Shown one piece after another: positions 41,097 to 49,471 of a stretch of DNA of 64,000 bases (within the stretch, counting starts at the first letter, position 1; every line of letters begins with the position of its first letter). The notes below the pieces were generated by a model, which worked only from the letters and a program-made list of their open reading frames with translations, ran no database searches and was not told where the DNA came from. The stretch spans positions 372,001 through 436,000 of the forward strand of contig CAVZJU010000001.1 of assembly GCA_963775695.1 (NCBI GenBank), read 5' to 3'. This DNA comes from DATBLE01 sp963775695 (GTDB lineage Bacteria > Actinomycetota > Thermoleophilia > Gaiellales > Gaiellaceae). The position numbers and the translations under genes are program-made.

Positions 41097-42115
41097 CGCG
41101 GGTCACGCGCGCCGGCGAGATCGGGCGGCGGCGCCACCTCGACACAGCGTCCGTAGACCTCGTTCACGATCTCGTCGCGCGAGCGGCCGCGCGACTCGGC
41201 GATGAAGGACGGCGAGAACACGAGCCGGTGCCCGAGGACCGGGGCGAACATGTGCTCGACGTCGTCGGGGGTCGTGTAGGCCCGTCCGTCGAGCAGCGCC
41301 CAGGCGCGGGAGGCCCGCTCCAGCGCGAGGCTGCCGCGCACCGAGCCGCCGATCGACATCTCCGGGAGCTCCCGGGTCGCGCGCACGAGCTTGATCGTCC
41401 AGCGGCGGACGAGCTCGTCCACGTACACGGCGGCCAGTGACGCCTCCAGGCGGTCGAGCTCGGCGACGCTGGCCACGGGCTGGAGTCGGTCGAGCGGATG
41501 GCCCTCCTGCTGGTCGAGGACGACCGCGAGCTCGTCCTCCTCCCCCGGGTAGCCGAGCCGAGCCTTCAGGAAGAAGCGGTCGAGCTGGGCCTCGGGGAGC
41601 GGGAAGACACCCTCGAACTCGATCGGATTCTCGGTCGCGAGCACGAGGAACGGCTGCGGGAGCACATACGTCTGCCCGTCGATCGTCACCTGGCGCTCGG
41701 CCATCGCCTCGAGCAAGGCCGACTGGGTCTTCGGCATCGCGCGGTTGATCTCGTCGACGAGCACGACGTTCGCGAACAGGGGACCGCGCCGGAACTCGAA
41801 GTCCTGGAGCTTCTGGTCGTAGATGTTCACCCCGGTCACGTCCGACGGCTGGAGGTCGGGCGTGCACTGGATGCGCGCGAAGGCAGTGTCCTCGACGCTG
41901 CGCGCGATCGCGCGGGCGAGCACCGTCTTCCCCGTTCCCGGGACGTCCTCGAACAGGACGTGCCCGTGGCAGGCGAGCGCGGCCAGTACGAGCTTGATCT
42001 CGTCGTGCTTGCCCCGCAGCACCCGCTCGACGTTGTCGAGCAGGCGTCCGGCGATCTCGACCGCGCCGGCGAGCTGCGCGTTGCCCGCGATCTGCCGCTT
42101 CGCTTCGGTGCTCAT
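41078..42115 (-). CDS. MoxR-family AAA+ ATPase
   Basis: The 345-residue protein has Walker A EDVPGTGKTVLARAIA (about 55-70), Walker B VVLVDEINRAMPKTQSALLEAM, sensor residues in ATENPIEFEG and the C-terminal lid, all at normal spacing. MoxR ATPases act as metal-insertion or maturation chaperones together with vWA proteins. It heads a seven-gene minus-strand operon. The start codon and AAAGGAC ribosome binding site lie in a perfect hairpin, and the ATG overlaps the stop of a 70-codon ORF in junction element C. Confidence 0.93.
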   Translation of the reverse strand: MSTEAKRQIAGNAQLAGAVEIAGRLLDNVERVLRGKHDEIKLVLAALACHGHVLFEDVPGTGKTVLARAIARSVEDTAFARIQCTPDLQPSDVTGVNIYDQKLQDFEFRRGPLFANVVLVDEINRAMPKTQSALLEAMAERQVTIDGQTYVLPQPFLVLATENPIEFEGVFPLPEAQLDRFFLKARLGYPGEEDELAVVLDQQEGHPLDRLQPVASVAELDRLEASLAAVYVDELVRRWTIKLVRATRELPEMSIGGSVRGSLALERASRAWALLDGRAYTTPDDVEHMFAPVLGHRLVFSPSFIAESRGRSRDEIVNEVYGRCVEVAPPPDLAGARDPRWISPN

Positions 42116-42138
42116 CGGCCGTCCTTTGGCCGATGAGC
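42110..42138 (-). promoter_or_regulatory. Translation-start hairpin of moxR
   Basis: In the mRNA, GCUCAUCGGCC and GGCCGAUGAGC form a perfect 11-bp stem. The seven-base loop is AAAGGAC, the Shine-Dalgarno sequence, and the AUG start lies in the 3' arm. Translation of moxR would thus need the stem to open, for instance by ribosomes ending the upstream ORF. Confidence 0.75.
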
Positions 42139-42324
42139 GGGGAGGGGTCCCAGGGGAACCGGGAGGTTCCCCGACGAAGTCGGCCTCTGGAAGAAGGGGG
42201 CTCGTGGGGGAAAGCCGGCCGCGGCCAGTCCACCCGCGGCCGGTGCCCTCGCATGCGCGGCGTCGCCGCGCGAGAGAAACATGGTTTCCCCCACGGGAGC
42301 GAGGCGGAGCCGAGCGACGCTCAT
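42112..42324 (-). CDS. 70-codon ORF within junction element C, coupled to moxR
   Basis: The ORF begins MSVARLRLAPVGETMF, like the ORFs of copies B and D, and ends with TGA overlapping the moxR ATG. The C-terminal part (GNLPVPLGPLPAH) equals the C-terminal part of the copy B peptide. The 65-base insert in this copy keeps the frame open. No domain is known. It may be a coupling leader peptide rather than a stable protein. Confidence 0.35.
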   Translation of the reverse strand: MSVARLRLAPVGETMFLSRGDAAHARAPAAGGLAAAGFPPRAPFFQRPTSSGNLPVPLGPLPAHRPKDGR

Positions 42325-42354
42325 GACACGATTATGGCCATGGCGCAGCCTCGC

Positions 42355-42384
42355 CTCGGGGACAGGCCCATACCTGTCCCCGAG
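42355..42384. repeat. Perfect palindrome CTCGGGGACAGG/CCTGTCCCCGAG
   Basis: A 12-bp perfect stem with a six-base loop in the gap between moxR leader and the collagen-like gene. Its GGGGACAGG/CCTGTCCCC form resembles the REP palindromes associated with REP-associated tyrosine transposases; no transposase is nearby. Confidence 0.6.
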
Positions 42385-42415
42385 ACGTCAGAACGGCCCG
42401 CGAGTTAGTTGGCAA

Positions 42416-42440
42416 CGCGGACGGGCAGAGCCCGTCCGCG
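42416..42440 (-). terminator. Terminator of the collagen-like gene
   Basis: Behind the minus-strand gene ending at 42457, CGCGGACGGGC/GCCCGTCCGCG forms an 11-bp perfect stem with loop TCT, followed by TTGCC. The T-run is short, as in other GC-rich genomes. Confidence 0.65.
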
Positions 42441-42456
42441 TGCAAGAGCGAGCGGT

Positions 42457-43233
42457 TTAGGTGACGCGGATGCGCTGGACCACGAGCGTCCAGTCGTCGT
42501 ACCGGAACTTGGTCGCGGGGTCGGTCGTGGCCAGCTCGACCCTGACCGTGTGGGCGCCCGCGCTCAGCGTCGGGCTGATCCGCGCGATCCCGTGCTGGGC
42601 CTGCGTGCTCTGCAGGTGCTTGGCCTCGCCGCTCGGCCCGTTGTTGTCGAACGACGAGTCGTTGCCCGCCGCGGGCGCGATCTCGTTGTTGTCGACGGTG
42701 ATCCGCACCAGGCAGCGCGCGCCCGGGCTGCCGCCGTAACACGCGGTCTCGGCGTTGAAGAAGACGAGCAGCTTGTCGGTCTCGTTGCTCGGGACGGTCA
42801 CGTTCAGTTTCGTGGCGTCGGGGCTCGTAAACGAGCTCGAGCTGATCTCGGCGTTGCTCGCCCCGGTTGCCGTCAGCACCTCGGCCACGTACCCCGGCGC
42901 TGCGACCCCGGACGTACCTGCCGGGCCGGCGGGCCCTGCCGGCCCGGCAGGGCCCGCAGGCCCGGGCAGGCCGCGCGGGCCGGCGGGAAGCTGGCCGGTC
43001 TTGAAGTCGGCCTTGAGCAGCGAGTGGTTCAGGACCTTCGACGAGTTGACCGAATTGGCCTTGAGCTCGAGCGCACCGACGCTGTTGCTCTTCAGCTGGA
43101 GCGCTCCGATGCTGTTCCTCGGAATGACCGCCTGGACGGCGGCGACGCTTGTCCCCGCCAGGGCGACGAGGAGCGCGAGAGAGGCGACGACCATCGAGGG
43201 CGACGGCCGCAGTCGGCGTAGGTGTGTGATCAC
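42457..43233 (-). CDS. Exported protein with a short collagen-like stretch
   Basis: The N terminus has a positively charged stretch and a hydrophobic signal (MVVASLALLVALAGTSVAAVQ). A helical repeat region follows (NSIGALQLKSNSVGALELKA). Residues about 100-125 are Gly-Pro-Ala collagen-like triplets, and the C-terminal 150 residues form a beta-rich domain with a Cys pair (ETACYGGSPGARC). Proteins of this layout are common surface proteins in Thermoleophilia-type genomes. GTG 43233 follows a strong AGGAGG. Function unknown. Confidence 0.78.
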   Translation of the reverse strand: MITHLRRLRPSPSMVVASLALLVALAGTSVAAVQAVIPRNSIGALQLKSNSVGALELKANSVNSSKVLNHSLLKADFKTGQLPAGPRGLPGPAGPAGPAGPAGPAGTSGVAAPGYVAEVLTATGASNAEISSSSFTSPDATKLNVTVPSNETDKLLVFFNAETACYGGSPGARCLVRITVDNNEIAPAAGNDSSFDNNGPSGEAKHLQSTQAQHGIARISPTLSAGAHTVRVELATTDPATKFRYDDWTLVVQRIRVT

Positions 43234-43401
43234 GAGGGACCTCCTCTGGGCGTTTGGCTCGTACAGCTTTGCTGTCGCCCCGGCCGTCCTCATGACCCCC
43301 TGCTACCCGGGACGGCCGAAGCAGCGCGGCCGATCCTATCTCCGGTATGTGAGGACGTTGTTCGCGCCGGGAACGGCATTCGTAAGCGGGAAGCCCGACG
43401 C

Positions 43402-43407
43402 TAGGCT
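43402..43407 (+). promoter_or_regulatory. Remnant leaderless -10 box of the broken MFS gene
   Basis: TAGGCT is followed by six bases and then ATC (43414), exactly where a leaderless ATG would stand in other genes of the window. Confidence 0.4.
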
Positions 43408-43413
43408 CGGACC

Positions 43414-44819
43414 ATCCGAGCCCGCCGGTTCATTCTGGTCGCGACCATCGCCGGGTCGTCGATCGCGTTCGTCGACGCCACCGTCCTCAACCTCGCGCTG
43501 CCCGCGATCGAGCAGGACTTCGACACCGGTCTCGCCGGGGAGCAGTGGATCCTCCTCTCCTACTCGCTGATGCTGGCGGCGCTGTACCTCCCCGGCGGGG
43601 CCCTCGGCGATCGCTACGGGCGGCGGCTGGTCTTTCTGGTCGGCGTGATCGGGTTCGCGGTCGCCTCGGCGATCTGCGGCGCCGCTCCGAGCGAGGGCGT
43701 GCTGATCGTCGGGCGTGTGCTCCAGGGCGCCGCCGGCGGTCTGTTGACGCCGACGAGCCTGGGTCTCTGAGGGCGACCTACGGGCGTGACAGCGGATGGG
43801 CGATCGGCCTGTGGTCCTCCGGCACGACCCTGGCCACCCTCGCCGGCCCGCCGGTCGGCGGGGCCTTGATCGACTGGGCGTCGTGGCGGTGGATCTTCTT
43901 CATCAACCTCCCGATTGCCGCCGTCGCGGTGTTCTTCGCGCTCGCCGCCGGCGACCTCGACGAGGAGCGGCATACCGAGGGGCGTCTCGACCTGGCCGGC
44001 TCGGCGGTGGCCGCCGCCGCCTTCGGCGCGCTGGCGTTCGGGCTCGTCGAGGCCGGCCCGTACGGGTTCGGCGACGCCAAGGTGCTGCTCGCGCTCGCCG
44101 TCGGCCTCGCGCTGCTCGCGGCGTTCGTCGTGGTCGAGCGCCACGTCGCCAGCCCGCTCGTGCCCGCCGAGCTGCTTCGCCGCCGGGTCTTCGTCGTGGG
44201 AAACATCGAGACCGTGCTGGTCTACGGCGCCCTGTACGCCTCGGGCTTCCTGCTCAACCTCTACCTGCAGGCGATCGGTTTCTCGTCGTTCGCGGTCGGT
44301 CTGCTGAGCGTGCCCACGAGCATCGTTCTGTTCCTCGGGGCCGCGTGGGGCGGCCGGCTCGCCGATCGGCGAGGGCCGCGGCTGCCGCTGACGGTCGGGC
44401 CGCTCGTGCTCGCGGTCGGCCTCCTGCTCTACTTCCTCGTCCGCCCGGGCTCGAGTTGGGCGACGGTGATCCCGGGAGCGCTGATCTTCGGCGTCGGGCT
44501 GTGCGGAATCGTCGCGCCGATCACCGCCGTCGTGATGGAGGCGGCGCCGCACCGCCACTCCGGCCTTGCCGCCGGCGTGAGCATCACCGTCTCCCGCCTC
44601 GGCGGCCTGTTCGCGATCGCGATCGTCGGTCTGGTCGCCGCCTCGGTCTTCCACCGGCACGAGGCGGCGAAGGGCAAGGTTCCGCTCGCTCGCCACGAGA
44701 CGCCCGAGCTCCAGGCCGCCTCCAGGGACGCTTTCCGCGCGGGGATCCTGCTCTGCGTCGGCCTCTCGCTGGCGGGTGCGGCTGTGGCCTTCGTCGGTCT
44801 CGCCGATCGCGAGCCGTAG
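43414..44819 (+). pseudogene. Broken 14-helix MFS exporter (EmrB/QacA family)
   Basis: The conceptual protein of about 468 residues is a full DHA2-family exporter: AFVDATVLNLALPAIEQDF, the motif A-like GALGDRYGRRLVF, and LLTPTSLGL followed by RATYGRDSGWAIGLWSSG. Two lesions are visible. The only credible start position, after TAGGCT and six bases, is ATC instead of ATG. At about 43768 one base (a C) is missing, so CTCCTGAGG has become CTCTGAGG and the first part ends in TGA; the rest reads on in another frame from about 43769 to 44819. A single sequencing error cannot explain both. Confidence 0.78.
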
Positions 44820-44842
44820 CTCGGGGCCGGTCCGCTTCCGAC

Positions 44843-44871
44843 TTGAAACCGACAGTGCTCCGCTCGATACT
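44843..44871 (+). promoter_or_regulatory. Promoter of the LivJ-type gene
   Basis: TTGAAA and GATACT are separated by exactly 17 bases, a good match to a housekeeping sigma-70-type promoter. The transcript would have a leader of about 35-40 bases with the AAGGAGG ribosome binding site before GTG 44916. Confidence 0.65.
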
Positions 44872-44915
44872 GCCGTTTCCACGCAAAGCGTCGACTCGCA
44901 AGCAAGGAGGTTGGA

Positions 44916-46223
44916 GTGACGAAGCGTCTTATCGCAGCGCTCCTGGTCGCCGTAGCCGGGACGCTGCTGCTCGCCACCGTCGGCTCCGGCGGAACGAGCA
45001 AGAAGCAGGCAACTCCGCTACCCGCATCGTCGTGCGCTCCGATCGTCTACAAGGGCTCCGGAAGTCCGAAGTACCTGATCGCGTCCGATCTCCCACTCCA
45101 GGGCTCTGGCCGGACTCAGACGATCGAGATGACGAAGGCGATCCAATTCATCCTGGCCGGCGCGGGTTGGAAGGCTGGCTCCTACACGATCGGTTACCAG
45201 TCGTGCGACGACGCGACGGCGCAGGCGGGCAAGTGGGACTCGGCGAAGTGCTCGACCAATGCGAACGCGATTGCCCGCGACAAGGACGTGATCGGCGAGA
45301 TCGGAACGTTCAACTCCGGTTGTGCGACGATCGAGATCCCGATCCTCAACCGGGCGCCCAACGGCCCGGTGGCGATGATCAGCCCGGCCAACACGCAGGT
45401 CGGCCTGACGTCGAGCGGCCCGGGGACGGCTGCCGGCGAGCCGAACAAGTACTACCCGACGGGCAAGCGGAACTACGCCCGTGTCGTCGCCCATGACGCC
45501 TATCAGGGCGCCGCGGACGCAGTGCTCGCGCAGCGCCTGAAGGTGACGAAGCTCTACATCCTCAACGACAAGGAGTCGTACGGACTCGGTGTCGCGACGA
45601 ACATGCGGAACGCGGCGCGGAAGCTCAAGATCAAGGTCGTCGGGTTCGAGGCGTTCGACGCGAAGGCGTCGAGCTACCAGGCGCTCGCCACGAAGATCAA
45701 GGGCAAGGGGGCAAACGGCGTCTTCGTCGGCGGGTTGATCTGCGAGAACGGTGGGAAGCTGCTCAAGGACCTGCGGTCAGGGCTCGGCGCCGGGGTCAAG
45801 CTGATCCTGCCGGATGGCTTCACTCCGATCTCGGCCGTGGCCCAGGGCGCGGGTGCGGCGGCTAACGGCGCCTATGTCAGCGTCGCCGGCCTGCCGAACT
45901 CGAAGCTGAAGGGCGCGGGGAAGGCCTTCCTGGCCGCGTTTGCCAAAGCGAACAAGGGCAAGCAGCCGGATCCGTACTCGGTGTACGCTGCTCAGGCGGC
46001 CGTGGCGATGCTGTCGGCGATCGCCCACTCGAACGGAACGCGGGCGAACGTCGCCGCTCAGCTGTTCAAGGTCAACCTGAAGAACAGCATCCTCGGCAAC
46101 GTCTCCTTCAACGCCCAGGGCGACGTGAAGGGAGGCCCCGTTGCGATCTACCGGATCAAAGGCGGCAACAGCACCGACTATGCGGTGATTTCGCCTCCTG
46201 CCGCGTTGGTCAAGGCCACCTAG
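44916..46223 (+). CDS. Branched-chain amino acid-type ABC transporter substrate-binding protein (LivJ-like)
   Basis: The 435-residue protein has a signal peptide (MTKRLIAALLVAVAGTLLL) and the periplasmic-binding-protein type I fold of the LivJ/Leu-binding family: IASDLPLQGSGRTQT, a central domain with the hinge segment TKLYILNDKESYGLGVA, and DPYSVYAAQAAVAML near the C terminus. Four cysteines in the first 160 residues could form disulfides. No LivHMGF permease or ATPase genes are near, so it is an orphan receptor or works with components encoded elsewhere. The start is supported by AAGGAGG. Confidence 0.87.
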   Translation: MTKRLIAALLVAVAGTLLLATVGSGGTSKKQATPLPASSCAPIVYKGSGSPKYLIASDLPLQGSGRTQTIEMTKAIQFILAGAGWKAGSYTIGYQSCDDATAQAGKWDSAKCSTNANAIARDKDVIGEIGTFNSGCATIEIPILNRAPNGPVAMISPANTQVGLTSSGPGTAAGEPNKYYPTGKRNYARVVAHDAYQGAADAVLAQRLKVTKLYILNDKESYGLGVATNMRNAARKLKIKVVGFEAFDAKASSYQALATKIKGKGANGVFVGGLICENGGKLLKDLRSGLGAGVKLILPDGFTPISAVAQGAGAAANGAYVSVAGLPNSKLKGAGKAFLAAFAKANKGKQPDPYSVYAAQAAVAMLSAIAHSNGTRANVAAQLFKVNLKNSILGNVSFNAQGDVKGGPVAIYRIKGGNSTDYAVISPPAALVKAT

Positions 46224-46248
46224 GGCATCACCAGGTGATCGATCCTCG

Positions 46249-46285
46249 GAGGGGGAGGGCCCAGGCCCTCCCCCTCTCGTTTCTC
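46249..46285 (+). terminator. Rho-independent terminator
   Basis: GAGGGGGAGGGC and GCCCTCCCCCTC form a perfect 12-bp stem with a four-base loop, followed by TCGTTTCTCC. It lies 25 bases behind the LivJ-type gene and ahead of the coxB promoter. Confidence 0.85.
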
Positions 46286-46321
46286 CGGATGGGTATGGCT
46301 GCGCAGGCGGTCGGAATTCAC

Positions 46322-46327
46322 TAGTCT
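46322..46327 (+). promoter_or_regulatory. -10 box of the cox operon
   Basis: TAGTCT ends nine bases before GTG 46337 of coxB. There is no Shine-Dalgarno sequence, so the oxidase operon message is probably leaderless or nearly so. Confidence 0.5.
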
Positions 46328-46336
46328 CGGTTCTCC

Positions 46337-47356
46337 GTGCGTAGGGGTTCGATTCTCCAGCTCCTGGGGCTGGGCATCCTGTTCGGCGGCGCGGCGACGC
46401 TGGTCGCCGTCCTCATCCCGTGGCTTCCCCCGGTCGCCTCGAAGCAGCGGGACCGGATCGACTTCGTCTTCTGGTTCACCACCGGGATCGCGATCGCCGT
46501 CTTCGCGCTCGTCGCCGCGGTCATCGCCTATTCGGTGATCAAGTTCCGTGTTCGTCCCGACGACGACTCCGACGGCCCGCCGATCCACGGGCATACCGGC
46601 GTCGAGATCGTCTGGACGGCAGTGCCGGCGATCCTGGTGACGGCGATCTCGATCGTCTCCAGCATCGTCCTCGTCCAGAACGACGACGCCGGCAAGAACC
46701 ACCTGAACGTGAACGTGACCGCGCGCCAGTTCGCCTGGTCGTTCTCCTATCCGGACCAGGGCGATCTGACCTCGGCGCAGCTCCGTCTGCCGCTCGACCG
46801 GACTGTCAAGCTCCACCTGCGCGCGCTCGACGTGATCCACTCGTTCTGGGTCCCGCAGTTCGGCCAGAAGCAGGACGCCGTGCCCGGGCAGGACACCAGC
46901 CTCGTGATCACCCCGACCAAGGTCGGCACCTACCCTGTGATCTGCACCGAGCTCTGCGGGCTCGGGCACGCGCTGATGCGGTCGTCGGCGATCGTGATGA
47001 AGCCGGCGGCGTTCCAGGCCTGGGTGCACGAGCAGAAGAACGCCGCCGAAGGCCCGCCGGGCCAGGCCGGGCAGGCGGTGTTCGCGAGCAACGGCTGTGC
47101 CAGCTGCCACACGCTGAAAGCGGCAAATGCCACGGGCACGGCCGGCCCCGACCTCGATAAGCTGCCCGCGTACGCGAAGCAGGCGGGCAAGCCGCTCGAG
47201 GACTTCGTCAAAGAGTCGATCGTCGATCCGAACGCCTACGTCCAGCCGGGCTTTCCGAAGAACCTGATGCCGTCTTTCTCGACGCTGCCCGCGGACCAGC
47301 TGGCGTCCCTCGTAACGTTCCTGACCGCCTCCGCCGCCAAGGGCGCCGGAGGCTAG
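46337..47356 (+). CDS. ctaC: Cytochrome c oxidase subunit II with fused cytochrome c domain (caa3 type)
   Basis: Two membrane helices (about 8-28 and 47-70) precede the cupredoxin domain with the CuA motif CTELCGLGHALM near residues 203-214. A C-terminal cytochrome c domain follows with the heme site CASCH near residue 255 and axial Met in LMPSF. The fused cytochrome is the mark of caa3 oxidases, which take electrons directly from a soluble or membrane cytochrome c. The signal is weak and the protein may start without a lipobox. ctaD follows after 10 bases. Confidence 0.95.
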   Translation: MRRGSILQLLGLGILFGGAATLVAVLIPWLPPVASKQRDRIDFVFWFTTGIAIAVFALVAAVIAYSVIKFRVRPDDDSDGPPIHGHTGVEIVWTAVPAILVTAISIVSSIVLVQNDDAGKNHLNVNVTARQFAWSFSYPDQGDLTSAQLRLPLDRTVKLHLRALDVIHSFWVPQFGQKQDAVPGQDTSLVITPTKVGTYPVICTELCGLGHALMRSSAIVMKPAAFQAWVHEQKNAAEGPPGQAGQAVFASNGCASCHTLKAANATGTAGPDLDKLPAYAKQAGKPLEDFVKESIVDPNAYVQPGFPKNLMPSFSTLPADQLASLVTFLTASAAKGAGG

Positions 47357-47366
47357 AAGGAGATCA

Positions 47367-49310
47367 GTGCAGACCGCCGAGATTCATCCGACGACGCCTT
47401 CTAGCGCTTCGCCGAAGGCGAAGCGCAGTGCCCGCGACTACTTCCTGAAGGCGGGCTGGATCCGCGCCGCCTGGATGACGTGTCTGTTCTGGGGCATCGG
47501 CCTCGGCATCGTCCTGATCTTCCGCGGTTGGGCCGGGTGGGAGCCGCTCTTCAGCTGGCCGGTGATCACGGTCGTGGCCACGCTGACCGCGGCGCCGATC
47601 GGTTTCCTCGCCGGGCTCGGCGCGTTCGACTACTGGGTGCGGTACGCGGTCGGCGCTCCGACCGTCCCGGAGGACCACTCCACGCACGGCGGGCGCACCT
47701 GGCACGACTACTTCCGCCCGAACACCGACCACAAGGTGATCGGCGTCCAGTACCTCGTCACGACGATCTTCTTCTTCCTCGCCGGCGGGATGATGGCGAT
47801 GCTCTTCCGGGCCGAGCTCGCCCGGCCGGGGATGCAGTTCGTCGACAACCAGACGTTCAACGGCCTGGTCTCGGTGCACGCGGCGCTGATGATCTTCCTG
47901 TTCGTGATCCCGGCGTTCGCCGGGCTCGGCAACTACGTGATCCCGCTGATGATCGGCGCGCCCGACATGGCGTTCCCGCGGCTGAACGCCCTGTCGTACT
48001 GGCTGCTCCCGATCGCCGGCTTCATGATGCTGCTCAGCTTCCTCGTGCCGGGCGGAGCCTTCGCCACCGGCTGGACGAGCTATGCGCCGCTCGCGACCGA
48101 CCAGCCGCTCGGGCAGGTGTTCTTCAACATGGGCGTCCAGTGGGCGGGCGCATCGTCGATCATGACGGCGCTCAACTTCCTGGTCACGATCATCACGATG
48201 CGGGCGCCGGGGATGACCTTCTGGCGCATGCCGCTGCTGGTCTGGGCGAACTTCACCACGTCGCTGCTGGTCGTGATCGCCACCCCGTTCATCGCCGGCT
48301 CGCAGTTCTTCGTGATGTTCGACCGCATCATGCACACCAACTTCTTCGACGCGGCCGAGGGCGGCTACGTCCTCGGCTACCAGCACATCTTCTGGTTCTA
48401 CTCGCACCCGGCCGTCTACATCATGATGTTGCCCGGCTTCGGCATAGCCTCGGAGGTCATATCGACCATGGCCCGGAAGCCGATCTTCGGCTACCGGCTG
48501 ATGGCGCTGTCGCTGATGGCCATCCTCGTGCTCGGCTTCTCGGTCTGGGCGCACCACATGTTCGTCGCCGGCGTCGCCCCCTGGCTGCGGATCCCGATGA
48601 TGGTCACGTCGATGATCATCGCGGTGCCCACCGGGATCAAGGTGTTCTCCTGGCTGGCGACCATCTGGGAGGGACGGCTTCACTTCAACACGCCGATGCT
48701 GTTCGCGCTCGGCTTCGTGTCGATGTTCGTGATCGGCGGGCTCTCCGGGATCTACCTGGCGGCCGTGCCGATCGACATCCACGTGTCCGACACGTACTTC
48801 GTGGTCGCGCATATCCACTACGTGCTGTTCGGCGGCTCCCTGTTCACGATCTTCGCCGGCATCTACTACTGGTTCCCGAAGATGACCGGCCGCATGTTCG
48901 ACGAGCGGCTGGGGAAGCTCCACTTCTGGATGACGTTCATCGGGTTCAACGTCACCTTCTTCCCGATGCACTGGCTCGGGACGCAGGGGATGCCCCGCCG
49001 CGTATCCGACTACGATCCGCGCTTCGGCAACTGGAACATGCTGATCTCGATCGCGTCGTTCTTCCTCGGCGCCTCGATCATCGTCTTCCTCTACAACATG
49101 ATCGTCAGCTGGGCGCGGGGGCCGAAGGCCGGCCCGAATCCGTGGCGCTCGCGGACGCTCGAGTGGCAGGTCTCGTCACCGCCGCCGTACTTCAACTTCG
49201 ACGAGCTGCCGCAGGTGGTCGGCAACCCGTACGAATACGGCGTCCCCGACGCGCGGCACGCGGTGTTCAACGGCGACCGGACGACGCAGCTCGAAGAGGT
49301 GCATTCGTGA
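47367..49310 (+). CDS. ctaD: Cytochrome c oxidase subunit I, A2-type
   Basis: The 647-residue heme-copper oxidase subunit I has 12 or more membrane helices and the expected heme and CuB ligands (VSVHAALMIF; FWFYSHPAVYIM; WAHHMF; VAHIHYVLFGG). The motif YSHPAVY in place of GHPEVY lacks the Glu of the D-channel and carries the Tyr-Ser pair; this defines the A2 group, as in Thermus caa3. The start is GTG 47367 after AAGGAGATC. Its stop overlaps the start of the small ORF in junction element D (GTGA). Confidence 0.96.
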   Translation: MQTAEIHPTTPSSASPKAKRSARDYFLKAGWIRAAWMTCLFWGIGLGIVLIFRGWAGWEPLFSWPVITVVATLTAAPIGFLAGLGAFDYWVRYAVGAPTVPEDHSTHGGRTWHDYFRPNTDHKVIGVQYLVTTIFFFLAGGMMAMLFRAELARPGMQFVDNQTFNGLVSVHAALMIFLFVIPAFAGLGNYVIPLMIGAPDMAFPRLNALSYWLLPIAGFMMLLSFLVPGGAFATGWTSYAPLATDQPLGQVFFNMGVQWAGASSIMTALNFLVTIITMRAPGMTFWRMPLLVWANFTTSLLVVIATPFIAGSQFFVMFDRIMHTNFFDAAEGGYVLGYQHIFWFYSHPAVYIMMLPGFGIASEVISTMARKPIFGYRLMALSLMAILVLGFSVWAHHMFVAGVAPWLRIPMMVTSMIIAVPTGIKVFSWLATIWEGRLHFNTPMLFALGFVSMFVIGGLSGIYLAAVPIDIHVSDTYFVVAHIHYVLFGGSLFTIFAGIYYWFPKMTGRMFDERLGKLHFWMTFIGFNVTFFPMHWLGTQGMPRRVSDYDPRFGNWNMLISIASFFLGASIIVFLYNMIVSWARGPKAGPNPWRSRTLEWQVSSPPPYFNFDELPQVVGNPYEYGVPDARHAVFNGDRTTQLEEVHS

Positions 49311-49379
49311 TCGTCGCTCGCCTTCGGCTCGCTCCCGCGGGGGAAACGGCCGGTTTCCCCCGCGAGCCCCCTTCCCCAG
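49307..49379. repeat. Junction palindrome, copy D, after ctaD
   Basis: This copy has the orientation relative to the flanking genes of B and C. It begins at the ctaD stop with GTGATCGTCGCTCGCC and has stem CGCGGGGGAAAC/GTTTCCCCCGCG. Compared with B and C, both arms have changed together (GTGGGGG to GCGGGGG, CCCCCAC to CCCCCGC), a compensatory change that supports selection for pairing. Confidence 0.75.
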
Positions 49380-49471
49380 AACCGTTCGCACCTCAGGGAC
49401 GTCTCGGGGCCGCGCCCGCCATGTCGGTCGCGGCGACGGAATCCAGCAGAGCCGGGACGGCGGCGCCGTGA
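49307..49471 (+). CDS. 54-codon ORF within junction element D, coupled on both sides
   Basis: It begins with GTG overlapping the ctaD stop (GTGA) and ends with TGA overlapping the GTG start of the next gene (GTGA). The peptide starts VIVARLRLAPAGETAGF, like copies B and C, then differs. The stop overlap suggests coupled translation of ctaD, the ORF and the Usp-like gene. No domain known; it may only be a linker. Confidence 0.35.
   Translation: MIVARLRLAPAGETAGFPREPPSPEPFAPQGRLGAAPAMSVAATESSRAGTAAP

Larger units (their letters stand above)
42110..42324. repeat. Junction palindrome, copy C, leader of the moxR operon
   Basis: The longest copy. Its gene-start half matches copy B almost base for base, and its far end (CCCGTGGGGGAAACCATG on the minus strand) matches the common core. 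About 65 bases are inserted within the palindrome between GGGGGAAA and CATGGTTTCCCCC; the insert itself holds two more hairpins, CCGGCCGCGG/CCGCGGCCGG and GCGCGGCG/CGCCGCGC. Confidence 0.75.

Noticed and set aside
42900..42970. Short tandem CCGGC/GGGCC repeats as a CRISPR-like array
   Set aside because: They encode the Gly-Pro-Ala collagen-like triplets of the surface protein; there are no spacers.
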